Positions 16,109 to 25,186 of a stretch of DNA of 64,000 nt are shown piece after piece; the stretch's first letter is position 1, and each line of letters starts with the position of its first letter. This DNA comes from Lutibacter sp. (GTDB taxonomy: Bacteria > Bacteroidota > Bacteroidia > Flavobacteriales > Flavobacteriaceae): NCBI GenBank assembly GCA_002733665.1, contig NVWM01000006.1:59020-123019 (forward strand), given 5' to 3'. A model generated the notes under the pieces. The model was not told where the DNA came from and searched no databases. It was given only the letters and a program-made list of their open reading frames with translations. Position numbers and translations under genes: made by a program.

Positions 16109-16872
16109 GGCTTAAAAACGAAGCAATAAAGAAAGACTTGGTAATTACCAATCAGCAAAAAAAATCAACAATTCTTTATACTGCTTTAGGAAGTTCTTTA
16201 CTCTTAATTTTTGGAGGAGTTTTCTTATTTAAAACACGTCAAAAATCACAAAAACAAGAATTGATTATTGAAAAATTAGAAGCCAAAGAAAACGAACGAA
16301 ATCGCCTTGCAGGAAATGTACATGATTCACTTGCTGGATCTTTAAGAACTGCTATGATACGAGTAGATAATCTCAACAAAGAACTAAAAAATGATGCATT
16401 ATACGAAGTTGGAGACACTATTGAACTTGCCTACAACAAAGCACGAACAATTTCAAAAGAGTATCAAAAATTAAATTTTGATACGATAACTTTTAAAAAT
16501 TATATTAAAAGTTTATTGTTTGAACGTCAAGAGCTTTATCAGATTACTATTGATGACGTTGGAATTGACACTGTAGATTGGAAAACAATTAATACTGAAA
16601 TCAAAACAGAGTTTTACAGAATATTACAAGAAGCATTATTAAATATTCACAAACATGCAAATGCCAAAAATGTAACAGTAGCCTTTAGTTTAGATAAAAA
16701 AAACGTCCAAATGAATATTAAAGATGATGGTTTAGGAATGGATATTTCTGAAAGTTTTGAGAGTGTTGGTTTGTCTAATATACAATCAAGAATTGAAGAT
16801 CTAAACGGAAAACTGAAAATTGATAGTTCGCCAAATAATGGTTTTGAATTGATGGTTTTTATTCCTGTTTAG
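16099..16872 (+). CDS. Histidine kinase portion (HisKA_3 and HATPase) of the split sensor
   Basis: This frame is entered at 16099 by the -1 change and has no good start codon of its own; the first TTG is at 16138. It encodes the linker DNLRLKNEAIKKDL, one transmembrane helix (TILYTALGSSLLLIFGGVFL), a HisKA_3 dimerisation domain with NRLAGNVHDSLAG (the phosphorylated His) and a HATPase domain (NIHKHANAKNV, DDGLGMD). The kinase is LuxR-system (NarL/DesK) class. The absence of internal stops suggests that the fused product is still made or was lost only recently. Confidence 0.85.
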   Translation, partial: DNLRLKNEAIKKDLVITNQQKKSTILYTALGSSLLLIFGGVFLFKTRQKSQKQELIIEKLEAKENERNRLAGNVHDSLAGSLRTAMIRVDNLNKELKNDALYEVGDTIELAYNKARTISKEYQKLNFDTITFKNYIKSLLFERQELYQITIDDVGIDTVDWKTINTEIKTEFYRILQEALLNIHKHANAKNVTVAFSLDKKNVQMNIKDDGLGMDISESFESVGLSNIQSRIEDLNGKLKIDSSPNNGFELMVFIPV

Positions 16873-16939
16873 TTTTTTGATTTATGGTTTCCCATAAAAA
16901 GTGTTTGCTTAAATCGTTACTTTTACAAAAAACAATTAC

Positions 16940-17614
16940 TTGAAACAAAAAAAGAACATTCTACTTGTTGAAGATTTTAGCGATTCCGCGAAAGGAGTTA
17001 TAGCGCGACTTCACGATATACCAGAATATGAACTTTCTATAGATTGGGTTGACAATTGCGATGATGCTTTTGAAAAATTGAATCAAAAACACAACTACGA
17101 TTTATTAATTACCGATTTACAAATAAATACTGAAGATAAAAAATACACTATTGAAACAGGAGAAGACCTTTTAATTAAAATAAAAAAGTTAGATAACAAT
17201 CCTAAAATCATCGTTTATAGTATGATTGACCAACCTGTAATTTTAGATTTGATTATCAATGAAATAGTTGTTGATGGTTATATTATCAAAGGACGTAAAA
17301 GTTTAGATGAATTGGCTTTTTCTTTACATCTTATCTTTTTAGGAAGTTCGCATTTTAGCAAAAATGTAAATGAGACACTCATAAAATATCGAGATGCGCT
17401 ACATATAGATAAGCTAAATCGTAATATTTTACGCTATTTATATAAAGGTTATAAAATCAACGAACTCTCCTCCTTATTGACAAAAAAAGGCTTTAAAGCT
17501 ACAAGCCAAGCAACTATTGAGAATCGTATTAAAGATCTTAAAGATTACTTTGATGCAAAAACCACCATCCAGTTAGTGGCAATAGCTAAAGAGAAAAAAG
17601 TTTTTATGGATTAG
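16940..17614 (+). CDS. Two-component response regulator with C-terminal helix-turn-helix
   Basis: A 224-residue protein starting with TTG, the only start that leaves the receiver domain intact (KKNILLVEDF). The receiver domain has acidic residues Glu11 and Asp12 and the phosphoacceptor Asp59 in LLITDLQ. The C-terminal part (about 155-224) looks like a DNA-binding HTH (NELSSLLTKKGFKATSQATIENRIKDL). It lies 67 bases after the kinase frame and is its obvious partner. Possible targets are the secreted gene cluster starting 142 bases downstream, and its own locus. Confidence 0.88.
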   Translation: MKQKKNILLVEDFSDSAKGVIARLHDIPEYELSIDWVDNCDDAFEKLNQKHNYDLLITDLQINTEDKKYTIETGEDLLIKIKKLDNNPKIIVYSMIDQPVILDLIINEIVVDGYIIKGRKSLDELAFSLHLIFLGSSHFSKNVNETLIKYRDALHIDKLNRNILRYLYKGYKINELSSLLTKKGFKATSQATIENRIKDLKDYFDAKTTIQLVAIAKEKKVFMD

Positions 17615-17755
17615 GGTTTCCCTTAATTTTACTTCCGAAAAACCCTATTGCTACACTTCACAATTACAATACATTTACAAGTATATTCCTATCATTAAAT
17701 ATCTTTAATGGGGAGATTGCTATAAAATAATTATTAATTTTTTAAACCCACAATT

Positions 17756-18058
17756 ATGAAAAAAATCTATCTGATTCTAATTTGTTTTTTTGCTTTTCAA
17801 ACTATGAATGCGCAAGAGTATGCTGAAATTATTGTTGTTCAGAAAACTGCAAAAAAAGAATCACCAATCAAGGAAATGTATCTTAATAGTATTACAGTTG
17901 AAAACAGTATTGAAGCATCTGAAATTCAAAAGATTGAAACAAAACCTGCACTGTTTAAATATATGGAGTTAAATAAATGGACTTTAGTAGAAACAATAAG
18001 TTCACAAGCAAGTAATTCTGCTCCTTTATGGATTAGTTATGTGTTTAGAGAAGAGTAG
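17756..18058 (+). CDS. Small secreted protein, unknown function
   Basis: A 100-residue protein with a signal peptide cleaved near TMNAQ and a mature part of about 80 residues. The segment LFKYMELNKWTLVETISS suggests a small globular domain. I do not recognise a family. It is the first gene of a rightward cluster of mostly exported proteins that follows a two-component system, so it may be part of an envelope-stress or surface structure set. Confidence 0.7.
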   Translation: MKKIYLILICFFAFQTMNAQEYAEIIVVQKTAKKESPIKEMYLNSITVENSIEASEIQKIETKPALFKYMELNKWTLVETISSQASNSAPLWISYVFREE

Positions 18059-18135
18059 ATAAATAATGTTGGGAGGAAACCGAAAAGTCAACACTAAAAT
18101 ATTGGAGTAGGTGAAATTAAATAATTAAAATAGTT

Positions 18136-18369
18136 ATGGAAAACAATGAAACAAAACAAAAAAGAGAAGAGGCAATCAAAGACATGAAAATGTATTTAGC
18201 CAATGATTGGCAACTTAAGGAAGAAACTCCTGAGTATTTTCTTTTAAAACGAAATTCTGCATCAACAGGGGTTCATATTGTGCTGGCTCTTTTCTTTTGG
18301 TGGTTAGCATTTGTTCCTAATATTATTTATCATTTCGTGAAAAAGGAAACAAAGAAAATCATCAAATAA
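18136..18369 (+). CDS. Small membrane protein, unknown function
   Basis: A 77-residue protein with a charged helical N-terminus (NNETKQKREEAIKDM), the segment YLANDWQLKEETPEYFLL and one hydrophobic helix or hairpin (GVHIVLALFFWWLAFVPNII) near the C-terminus. It ends in a lysine-rich tail, which suggests a cytoplasmic C-terminus. The domain order resembles small proteins in which a soluble module precedes a membrane hairpin. No function can be assigned. It lies between the first secreted protein and the CsgG-like gene. Confidence 0.65.
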   Translation: MENNETKQKREEAIKDMKMYLANDWQLKEETPEYFLLKRNSASTGVHIVLALFFWWLAFVPNIIYHFVKKETKKIIK

Positions 18370-18393
18370 CATAATATAGAAATATAATAATTT

Positions 18394-19245
18394 ATGAAAA
18401 CATCAACTCTTTTATTAATTGCTTTTTTTAGCACAACAATATTTGCTCAAAAAAAATCAATTGCAATCACATCATTTGAAACTTCAGCAAGCATTCCTTC
18501 AGAATACAAAAAAGCCATACAAAACAAGGTTATTGAAGCGTTTAATTTCACCAATAGGTATAATATTGTCGATAGAACAAATTATGAAAAAATAATAGCA
18601 GAAAAAGAATTACAAAAAAGCGAAGATTTTATAGACGGAAAAACTGTAGAACAAAATAATTTTGAAGGTGCAGAACAAATTGTAACTGGTGCAATAAGTC
18701 AAGTAAATATTGTTAAAAAATATACTGAAACATCATATTATTATGATTGTAGTATTTCATTTTCTTTACAAGTTATTGATGTTTCATCTGGGCAAATATT
18801 AGCAAGTGAAATTATCAAACCAAAACAAAGTTTTATGGGAGGTGTTTTAAGTTCATCTTTAGGTGGCTCTAGCACTCCTGATAAGGCGTTTCATAATTCA
18901 TTAAAAGGAACACAAAAAGCAATCAACAAGTTTGTTGGCAAGCATTTTCCTGTAATTACTCTAATCATAGAAATATCTGAGGTTTCAGGTAATAAAGCGA
19001 AAAAATTATTACTAAACACAGGAAATTCACAAGGTGCTAAAAAAAATCAAAAATTTAAAGTCCTAGAATTGGTTAATATGACTGTTGGAGATAAACAAAT
19101 AATTAGGAAAAAAGTAATAGGAGAAATAAAAATAACAAAAGTAGAAGGGGAAGAAATATCAGAAGCCAAAGTTACAAAGGGTGGAGATGCTATTTTAAGT
19201 AAATTTAATGCTAATGCTAAAATCGAATGCCTTTCAAAAATTTAA
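18394..19245 (+). CDS. CsgG-like secreted protein with FlgT_C-like C-terminal domain
   Basis: A 283-residue protein with a signal peptide (TTIFAQ). Residues 22-160 resemble the CsgG/penicillin-binding protein activator fold: KKSIAITSFE, NRYNIVDRTNYEKII, GAEQIVTGAIS and FSLQVIDVSSGQIL. Residues 190-275 (NTGNSQGAKKNQKFKV, GEIKITKVEGE) look like the C-terminal domain of the flagellar protein FlgT. There is no lipobox Cys, so unlike true CsgG it is not lipid-anchored. It is the recognisable core of this cluster, probably a periplasmic assembly or outer-membrane-associated component. Both domain calls are by eye. Confidence 0.72.
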   Translation: MKTSTLLLIAFFSTTIFAQKKSIAITSFETSASIPSEYKKAIQNKVIEAFNFTNRYNIVDRTNYEKIIAEKELQKSEDFIDGKTVEQNNFEGAEQIVTGAISQVNIVKKYTETSYYYDCSISFSLQVIDVSSGQILASEIIKPKQSFMGGVLSSSLGGSSTPDKAFHNSLKGTQKAINKFVGKHFPVITLIIEISEVSGNKAKKLLLNTGNSQGAKKNQKFKVLELVNMTVGDKQIIRKKVIGEIKITKVEGEEISEAKVTKGGDAILSKFNANAKIECLSKI

Positions 19246-19249
19246 TCTT

Positions 19250-19708
19250 ATGATACGAAATACTATAACAATCATCTCATTAATATTATTTATTTCTTGC
19301 TCTAAAAAAATACATACACCACTAACGGCGCAAGTTAATGTAGTTAATGAAGTAAAACATAAAACCATCGAGCTAAGAAGCGTAGGTTTTGGGGCAAAAA
19401 AAGAAGATGCTTTATATGATTCTGAAAAAAAAGTGTTTGAAATTTTATTCTTCAGAGGCATACCAAATACTAGCATAGAAACACCGTTAATTGGAAGTAA
19501 CGAACCTGAATTACTTAATAAGTATAAAAGTTATTTTGATTCATTTTTTAAGTACAAATACAAATCTTTTATTATGAGTACCTCTTTAGCATCACCTATG
19601 CAAAAAGATAAAGGAATATTTACCTCAGTAAATGATGTTACAATTAATATTTTATCCTTAAAAAAGGATTTAGAAGAACACGGAATAATTAGAAAATTCG
19701 GATTTTAA
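19250..19708 (+). CDS. Lipoprotein of unknown function in the CsgG-like cluster
   Basis: A 152-residue predicted lipoprotein. The ATG at 19250 is chosen because it gives a signal peptide with lipobox LFISC (Cys17), four bases after the previous stop; an earlier in-frame start would overlap that gene. The middle contains ELRSVGFGAKKEDALYDSEKK, reminiscent of proteins with an N-terminal amyloid-transport-like fold, but I cannot name a family. Its tight spacing shows cotranscription with the CsgG-like gene. Confidence 0.72.
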   Translation: MIRNTITIISLILFISCSKKIHTPLTAQVNVVNEVKHKTIELRSVGFGAKKEDALYDSEKKVFEILFFRGIPNTSIETPLIGSNEPELLNKYKSYFDSFFKYKYKSFIMSTSLASPMQKDKGIFTSVNDVTINILSLKKDLEEHGIIRKFGF

Positions 19709-19718
19709 AAAACACAAT

Positions 19719-20597
19719 ATGCGCAAATATTTTTTATTTTTTATAAGTATTATAATTTGTAATACTTACGACTTAGCAGCACAAGAAGCAATACAAACCG
19801 TACAACCAAGTATAATGGTTATGCCCTTTACAAAAGAAGGACAAGATATTAGAACTATTTTAGAAGATGATTTTAATAAGCGAATAGCCATCACAAAAGT
19901 AAAAGAAGCCTTTGATAACAGAGGGTTCAATACAAAAGATTTTGTAGGGACATTAAAAATTGCACTTAAAGAACGTGCTATAGGATCTAGTAATAAAACT
20001 GATTTAAAAACAGAGGTGATTAGAATGTCTGGAGCAGATATATATGTTCAAGTAGAGGTTTTTGTTCAAAAATCAAATAGCGGAAATTCTGTAAAGTTAA
20101 TTTTACAAGGGTATGACTCGTTTACTGGGCAATCGCTTTCAAACAAAATTGGCGAGTCAGGAAAGTTTTATACTGATGATATTGCAAAACTATCTCAAAA
20201 ATCAGCAGAAAGTTGTTCTGAAGAGTTTTTAAATACATTAAACTCAAAATTTGGAGAAATTGTGAAAAACGGGAGATCCGTCAGGATGAATATAAGTTTT
20301 GATGAAAATTCAGAATATAACATGGATTCTGAAATAGGAAGTGATGGAGATTTAATTTCTGACCTTATGGAAGATTGGCTAGATGAGAATTCCTATAAAA
20401 ATAATTTTCATTTACAAGGAATTAGCGAAAGTGAAATGATAATAGATGACTTTAGAATACCTATAAAAGATAAAAACGGAAGGAATTATCGTGCTTCGAA
20501 AACTGCAAGAACTTTACGGAATTACATCAAAACCTTAGGGCTTTCTGTAAAAACAGATGTAGAGGGTTCTGGGAAAATTAACATAATAATACAATAA
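19719..20597 (+). CDS. Secreted protein, DUF6175-like, unknown function
   Basis: A 292-residue protein with a signal peptide cleaved near DLAAQ. The segments IMVMPFTKEGQDIRTILE, AFDNRGFNTKDFVGTL and SGADIYVQVEVFVQ resemble the Bacteroidota DUF6175 family that accompanies CsgG-like genes; the match is from memory and by eye. A second half (about 180-292) begins RSVRMNISFDENSEY. It follows the lipoprotein by ten bases and precedes the last gene by two, so the cluster behaves as an operon. Confidence 0.65.
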   Translation: MRKYFLFFISIIICNTYDLAAQEAIQTVQPSIMVMPFTKEGQDIRTILEDDFNKRIAITKVKEAFDNRGFNTKDFVGTLKIALKERAIGSSNKTDLKTEVIRMSGADIYVQVEVFVQKSNSGNSVKLILQGYDSFTGQSLSNKIGESGKFYTDDIAKLSQKSAESCSEEFLNTLNSKFGEIVKNGRSVRMNISFDENSEYNMDSEIGSDGDLISDLMEDWLDENSYKNNFHLQGISESEMIIDDFRIPIKDKNGRNYRASKTARTLRNYIKTLGLSVKTDVEGSGKINIIIQ

Positions 20598-20599
20598 TT

Positions 20600-21541
20600 A
20601 TGATAAATAAAACACTGCTAATAGCGATATTATTAATTATAAATAATATCACTGCGCAAAACACAGACATTGAATTAAATAACATTTCTTTATCAGTTGT
20701 CTTACCTGATAATTCAGAGTATTTACAATCAAAATCACTCTCGAAAATCGAAACAAAAATACAGCACATTGTTTCTAAACATGGCATATCAGGAAAAGGG
20801 TATACTAATGAGTTTTTGATTTATCCAAAATTTGAGATATATGATGAGTCTATAGTTGAAGGGATGAGAAACATCGTTGTTGTTGAGGTTGAAATAAGTT
20901 TTTTTATCCAACAATATAGTACAAAAAAAATATTTTCAACATTCTCAAAATCTCTAAAAGGTAGTGGGTTTACAAAAGAAAAAGCAATTGTAAATGCTAT
21001 ATCTAAAATATCAACTACAGATTCTCGATTAAAAGAGTTTATAGATACTGGAAAACAAAAAATACTTGCTTATTATGAAAATAATTGTCAGCAAATAATA
21101 AATGATTCAGATTCTTTTATTAAAATGAAAAAATATCAAGAAGCTATAGCAATACTATCATCAATTCCAAAAGAAGCAAAAAATTGTTATAATTCTATTC
21201 AACAAAAATCAATAGAAGCATATAATGAGTATCAAAAACAATTGTGCAGTCAAAATATTATTAAAGCAAAAAGTGAAATTGCAAATAATAATTTTAGTTC
21301 AGCCTTACATATCTTAGGCTATATAGATCCGAGTTCTATCTGTTCAAGAGAAGCAGAAATGCTTATTAATAAAACTGCTCTAAAGGTTGATCAAAAAGAA
21401 CAAAAAGAATGGAACTTAATGAAACAAAGATATAATGATAAGATGAATATGGAGAAATATAGATTAAATATAACAAAAGAAATTGCTAAAGCATATTACA
21501 ACTCAAAACCAACAACAGTAATTTATAAAAGTTTATTTTAA
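20600..21541 (+). CDS. Secreted protein with helical repeat-like C-terminus, unknown function
   Basis: A 313-residue protein with a signal peptide (LLIINNITAQ). The N-terminal half contains LIYPKFEIYDESIVEGMRN and alternating strands similar to the CsgG-like proteins upstream. The C-terminal half has TPR-like helices around KMKKYQEAIAILSSIPKEAK and NNNFSSALHILGYID, with several cysteines. It is the last gene of the cluster and is followed by a bidirectional terminator. The function is unknown; an envelope complex with the three preceding proteins is the simplest reading. Confidence 0.68.
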   Translation: MINKTLLIAILLIINNITAQNTDIELNNISLSVVLPDNSEYLQSKSLSKIETKIQHIVSKHGISGKGYTNEFLIYPKFEIYDESIVEGMRNIVVVEVEISFFIQQYSTKKIFSTFSKSLKGSGFTKEKAIVNAISKISTTDSRLKEFIDTGKQKILAYYENNCQQIINDSDSFIKMKKYQEAIAILSSIPKEAKNCYNSIQQKSIEAYNEYQKQLCSQNIIKAKSEIANNNFSSALHILGYIDPSSICSREAEMLINKTALKVDQKEQKEWNLMKQRYNDKMNMEKYRLNITKEIAKAYYNSKPTTVIYKSLF

Positions 21542-21550
21542 AAACCAAAA

Positions 21551-21588
21551 AAAAAAAACCATACGCCTTAGGCGTATGGTTTTTTTTT
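21551..21588. terminator. Bidirectional terminator between the CsgG-like cluster and sodA
   Basis: The stem AAACCATACGCC/GGCGTATGGTTT with a TTA loop is flanked by an A-run on the left and a T-run on the right, so it works in both directions for two convergent units. Confidence 0.9.
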
Positions 21589-21602
21589 ATAACGAGTAAT
21601 TC

Positions 21603-22211
21603 TTACTTCGCCTCAGCATAACGTCTTTCAACTTCGTTCCAGTTAATCACATTAAAAAATGCTTGTACGTAATCTGGACGACGGTTTTGGTAATTTAAAT
21701 AATATGCGTGTTCCCAAACATCCAATCCTAAAATTGGTGTTCCTCCACAATCAGAATTTGGCATTAATGGATTGTCTTGATTTGGTGTAGAACAAACCTC
21801 TACCTTTCCTCCTTTGTGTACACATAGCCAAGCCCATCCAGAACCAAAACGAGTTCCTGCCGCTTTAGCAAATACTGCTTTAAACTCATCAACACTTCCA
21901 TATTGAGCCTCAATTGCATCTTTTAATTCTCCTGATAAATATCCTTTTCCTTCTGGGTTCATAACACTCCAAAATAAAGAGTGATTGTAAAAACCTCCTC
22001 CATTATTACGTACAGCACCATTATTCATATCAAGATTTGTCAAAATATCTTCAATAGATTTTCCTTCAAGATCTGTTCCTGCAATGGCATTATTTAAGTT
22101 GTTTGTATATCCATTATGATGCTTTGTGTGGTGTATTTCCATCGTTCTTGCATCTATATTTGGTTCTAACGCATCGTAAGCGTATCCTAATTTTGGTAAT
22201 TCAAAAGCCAT
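21603..22211 (-). CDS. sodA: Superoxide dismutase (Mn/Fe type)
   Basis: A 202-residue cytoplasmic Fe/Mn superoxide dismutase converting superoxide to peroxide and oxygen. Metal ligands are His27 (HHTKHHNGY), His77 (YNHSLFW), Asp164 and His168 (LDVWEHAYY). The length is normal. Sequence alone does not settle the metal. A perfect TAnnTTTG promoter box and a palindrome lie in the 118-base gap to fbp. Confidence 0.96.
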   Translation of the reverse strand: MAFELPKLGYAYDALEPNIDARTMEIHHTKHHNGYTNNLNNAIAGTDLEGKSIEDILTNLDMNNGAVRNNGGGFYNHSLFWSVMNPEGKGYLSGELKDAIEAQYGSVDEFKAVFAKAAGTRFGSGWAWLCVHKGGKVEVCSTPNQDNPLMPNSDCGGTPILGLDVWEHAYYLNYQNRRPDYVQAFFNVINWNEVERRYAEAK

Positions 22212-22250
22212 AATTATATATTTTTAGTTTTATTAAACAAATTTCTCGTT

Positions 22251-22283
22251 CAAAGGTAAGGAACAATTTCCATTCTTGGAAAT
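22251..22283 (-). promoter_or_regulatory. sodA promoter -7 box with upstream palindrome
   Basis: On the minus strand 22258-22251 reads TACCTTTG, a perfect TAnnTTTG, about 40 bases before the sodA ATG. Just upstream, 22266-22283 is the palindrome ATTTCC-N6-GGAAAT, in the -20 to -38 zone where a regulator would act. Confidence 0.5.
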
Positions 22284-22329
22284 AAGTAGATTGATACAAT
22301 TTATGAAAGCATCAATTTATATTATAAAG

Positions 22330-23352
22330 TTAATATTTTGCGTCCTCTGGATATTTAGCCATAAACTCTTCAGCATCTTTTACCATATTTTTACTTCCGC
22401 AAAATAATGGCACTCTTTGATGTAACTCTGTAGGCTTAATTTCCATAATACGTTTATATCCATCAGATGCGTATCCATTTGCTTGTTCGGCAAGAAAAGC
22501 CATAGGATTGCATTCATATAGTAAGCGTAATTTTCCTTTTGGCGCTTTTGAACTCGTTGGATAAATATATATTCCTCCTTTAATCATATTTCTATGAAAA
22601 TCAGAAACTAAAGAACCTATATAACGTGATGTGTAAGGACGATTATCAACTTCTTCTTGACAGAATTTAAGATACTCTTTTACACCTTGTGGGAAATGAA
22701 CATAATTCCCTTCATTTATTGAATAAATATTTCCGTTTTCTGGAAATTGCATATCAGGATGTGAGAGATAAAACGTTCCAATCGCAGGATTTAACGTAAA
22801 GCCATTTACGCCATGACCTGTTGTAAAGACCAACATTGTTGAGGTCCCGTAAACAATATATCCTGCAGCAACTTGTTCTGTTCCTTTTTGCAAAAAATCT
22901 TCCATTTGCACAGGAGTTCCAAGAGGAGTTACTCTTCTATAAATAGAAAAAATTGTTCCAACAGATACATTTACATCAACATTTGAAGAGCCATCTAAAG
23001 GGTCAATAAGCACAACATATTTGTTGTTGTTTCCTCCATTTTCACTTTTTATTTCAACAAAATGATCTTCTTCTTCGCTTGCAACACCACAAACAATCTG
23101 ACGATTAGTCATTGTTTGCATAAAAATATCATTGGCATATACATCTAACTTCTGTTGTGTTTCGCCTTGAATGTTCGTTTCTCCAGCTGATCCTAAAATA
23201 TCGACCAATCCAGCCTTATTTACTTCATGATTTACTACTTTTGCTGCTAAACGAATTGAATTAATAAGTCGAGATAGTTCTCCAGAAGAATATTTAAAAT
23301 GTTTTTGATTACTGATTATAAATTCTCCTAGTGTTGAGTGTTTTTTAGTCAT
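22330..23352 (-). CDS. fbp: Fructose-1,6-bisphosphatase class I
   Basis: A 340-residue gluconeogenic enzyme hydrolysing fructose 1,6-bisphosphate. Motifs are [10 protein letters not shown], the metal-binding [13 protein letters not shown] and [29 protein letters not shown] near the C-terminus. I use the ATG at 23352; an in-frame TTG five codons earlier is possible. The length is normal for class I enzymes. It is transcribed alone, divergently from the acetyltransferase gene. Confidence 0.95.
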   Translation of the reverse strand: MTKKHSTLGEFIISNQKHFKYSSGELSRLINSIRLAAKVVNHEVNKAGLVDILGSAGETNIQGETQQKLDVYANDIFMQTMTNRQIVCGVASEEEDHFVEIKSENGGNNNKYVVLIDPLDGSSNVDVNVSVGTIFSIYRRVTPLGTPVQMEDFLQKGTEQVAAGYIVYGTSTMLVFTTGHGVNGFTLNPAIGTFYLSHPDMQFPENGNIYSINEGNYVHFPQGVKEYLKFCQEEVDNRPYTSRYIGSLVSDFHRNMIKGGIYIYPTSSKAPKGKLRLLYECNPMAFLAEQANGYASDGYKRIMEIKPTELHQRVPLFCGSKNMVKDAEEFMAKYPEDAKY

Positions 23353-23415
23353 AACTTTTTTAAACAAGTAGGTTACAAATATCGTGTTTTTAATTCATAA
23401 ATCATATCATAAGAG

Positions 23416-23898
23416 ATGAATTTCACAATTAGAAAAGCAATTACAGAAGATGCGCGAGCAATTTTAGGACTGATAAAAGAATTAGCACTGTTTGAAAAAT
23501 TACCAGATGCTGTAGTTGTAACTTTTGAAGATATTAAACGTGATGGTTTTGGGAAAAACCCTTTATTTCAGGCTTTTATTGCTGAAAAAGAGGGTGAAAT
23601 TGTTGGAATGGCACTATATTATTATCGATATTCTACTTGGAAAGGAAAAACAATTCATTTAGAGGATTTGATTGTAAAACATTCTATGAGAGGTCAAAAT
23701 ATAGGAAGTGCTTTATATAAGGCTATATTACAACAAGCATATGATGAAAAGATTCGTAGAGTAGAATGGGCAGTGCTGGATTGGAATACTCCTGCGCGTG
23801 ATTTTTATATAAAGTCTGGCGCGAAAATTTTAGATGGCTGGGAGACTGTACAAATGGATGAAGAGAACTTGAAAAAATATATTTTAAAAAATAAATAA
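23416..23898 (+). CDS. GNAT acetyltransferase, spermidine/thialysine acetyltransferase-like
   Basis: A 160-residue GNAT enzyme. The acetyl-CoA loop is VKHSMRGQNIGSALY, and YYRYSTWKGKTIHLEDL is close to the diamine/thialysine N-acetyltransferase (SSAT) group. The substrate is probably a diamine or amino acid, but the sequence does not decide. The aspartokinase gene starts two bases after its stop, so the pair is an operon. Confidence 0.85.
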   Translation: MNFTIRKAITEDARAILGLIKELALFEKLPDAVVVTFEDIKRDGFGKNPLFQAFIAEKEGEIVGMALYYYRYSTWKGKTIHLEDLIVKHSMRGQNIGSALYKAILQQAYDEKIRRVEWAVLDWNTPARDFYIKSGAKILDGWETVQMDEENLKKYILKNK

Positions 23899-23900
23899 AA

Positions 23901-25148
23901 TTGAAAATATTCAAATTTGGAGGAGCCTCTATAAAGAATGCTGATGGTGTCAAAAACTTGGTAAAGGTTTTGGAACACGAAGGCATAGAAAATACGCTTG
24001 TTGTGGTTTCAGCAATGGGAAAAATGACCAATGCTTTTGAAAATATTGTGGACTCATATTTCTTCAAAAGAACTTCCATTTCTGATGCTATTTTAACAGT
24101 TAGGAATTATCATTTAGAAATTATTAAGGATTTAGATTTTGAACAAAAAAACACTCTTTTCTTTGATTTTGAGCACATTTTTGCTCAATTAAGTGGTTTT
24201 TTGTCCAAAAACACCTCAAAAGACTATAATCACACATATGATCAAATTGTAAGTTTTGGAGAGTTGTTATCTACCAAAATCGTAAGTGCATATCTGACTA
24301 AGATTGATATAAAAAATAATTGGATTGATGTTAGAGAATATATAAGAACAGATAATTTTTATCGCAATGCAAAAATTGATTGGGTAGAAACAGAAAAGAG
24401 AATTTCTTTAAATGTAGATACTTCAAATCTTACTATTGCACAGGGTTTTTTAGGCGGAAATGAGACAAGTACAACAACTCTTGGGAGAGAGGGATCTGAT
24501 TATACAGCAGCAATATTTGCATATTGTTTAAATGCCAAAAATGTTACGATATGGAAAGACGTTGTTGGTGTTTTAAATGCCGATCCACGCTCTTTTAAAG
24601 ACGCCAAACTATTAAAACAAATATCTTATAGAGAAGCCATTGAAATGGCGTTTTATGGCGCATCTGTGATTCATCCAAAGACTCTAAAACCGTTAGAAAA
24701 TAAGTTGATTCCCTTATATGTTCGCTCTTTTATTGAGTTGGATAATAAAGGAACATCTGTAAAAAAAGGGGTGGATTTAGATCCAAAAATTCCATGTTTT
24801 ATATTAAAAAAGAATCAGATATTGGTTTCGATTTCTGCGCTCGATTTCTCTTTTATGGTAGAACATAATTTGCGAGATATTTTTAATTATCTGCACGATT
24901 ATAAGTTAAAAGTTAATTTAATTCAAAATTCAGCATTGAGTTTTACAGTTTGTATTGAAGATTTATATGAAAATTTTAATGATTTTTACAATAATATAAA
25001 ATATAAATATAAAGTTTCATATAATCAAGATGTTACTTTATTTACAATTCGTCATTTTGATGAAGATTCGATTTCAAGAATAGAAAAAAATCATACAGTT
25101 TTATTGAAACAAACGAGTAAAGAAACTATTCAAGTTGTAGTTCATTAG
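23901..25148 (+). CDS. Aspartate kinase family protein
   Basis: A 415-residue amino-acid kinase fold protein that begins at a TTG, giving MKIFKFGGASIKNADG, the family N-terminus with Ala-Ser replacing the usual Thr-Ser. Further signatures are TTTLGREGSDYTAAIFA and WKDVVGVLNADPR, with EMAFYGASVIHPKT. The C-terminal 120 residues are a weak, divergent ACT-like region, so feedback control by lysine or threonine may differ or be absent. It catalyses phosphorylation of aspartate if active. It is cotranscribed with the GNAT gene. Confidence 0.85.
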   Translation: MKIFKFGGASIKNADGVKNLVKVLEHEGIENTLVVVSAMGKMTNAFENIVDSYFFKRTSISDAILTVRNYHLEIIKDLDFEQKNTLFFDFEHIFAQLSGFLSKNTSKDYNHTYDQIVSFGELLSTKIVSAYLTKIDIKNNWIDVREYIRTDNFYRNAKIDWVETEKRISLNVDTSNLTIAQGFLGGNETSTTTLGREGSDYTAAIFAYCLNAKNVTIWKDVVGVLNADPRSFKDAKLLKQISYREAIEMAFYGASVIHPKTLKPLENKLIPLYVRSFIELDNKGTSVKKGVDLDPKIPCFILKKNQILVSISALDFSFMVEHNLRDIFNYLHDYKLKVNLIQNSALSFTVCIEDLYENFNDFYNNIKYKYKVSYNQDVTLFTIRHFDEDSISRIEKNHTVLLKQTSKETIQVVVH

Positions 25149-25162
25149 ATTTTGTACATTTG
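25135..25162 (+). promoter_or_regulatory. Predicted promoter of the olsF-like gene
   Basis: TTG at 25135-25137, a 17-base spacer and TACATTTG at 25155-25162 match the Bacteroidota -33/-7 promoter exactly. The -33 element lies inside the end of the aspartokinase gene. Confidence 0.6.
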
Positions 25163-25186
25163 TTTGTTTCAAAATTTAAAAATTAA

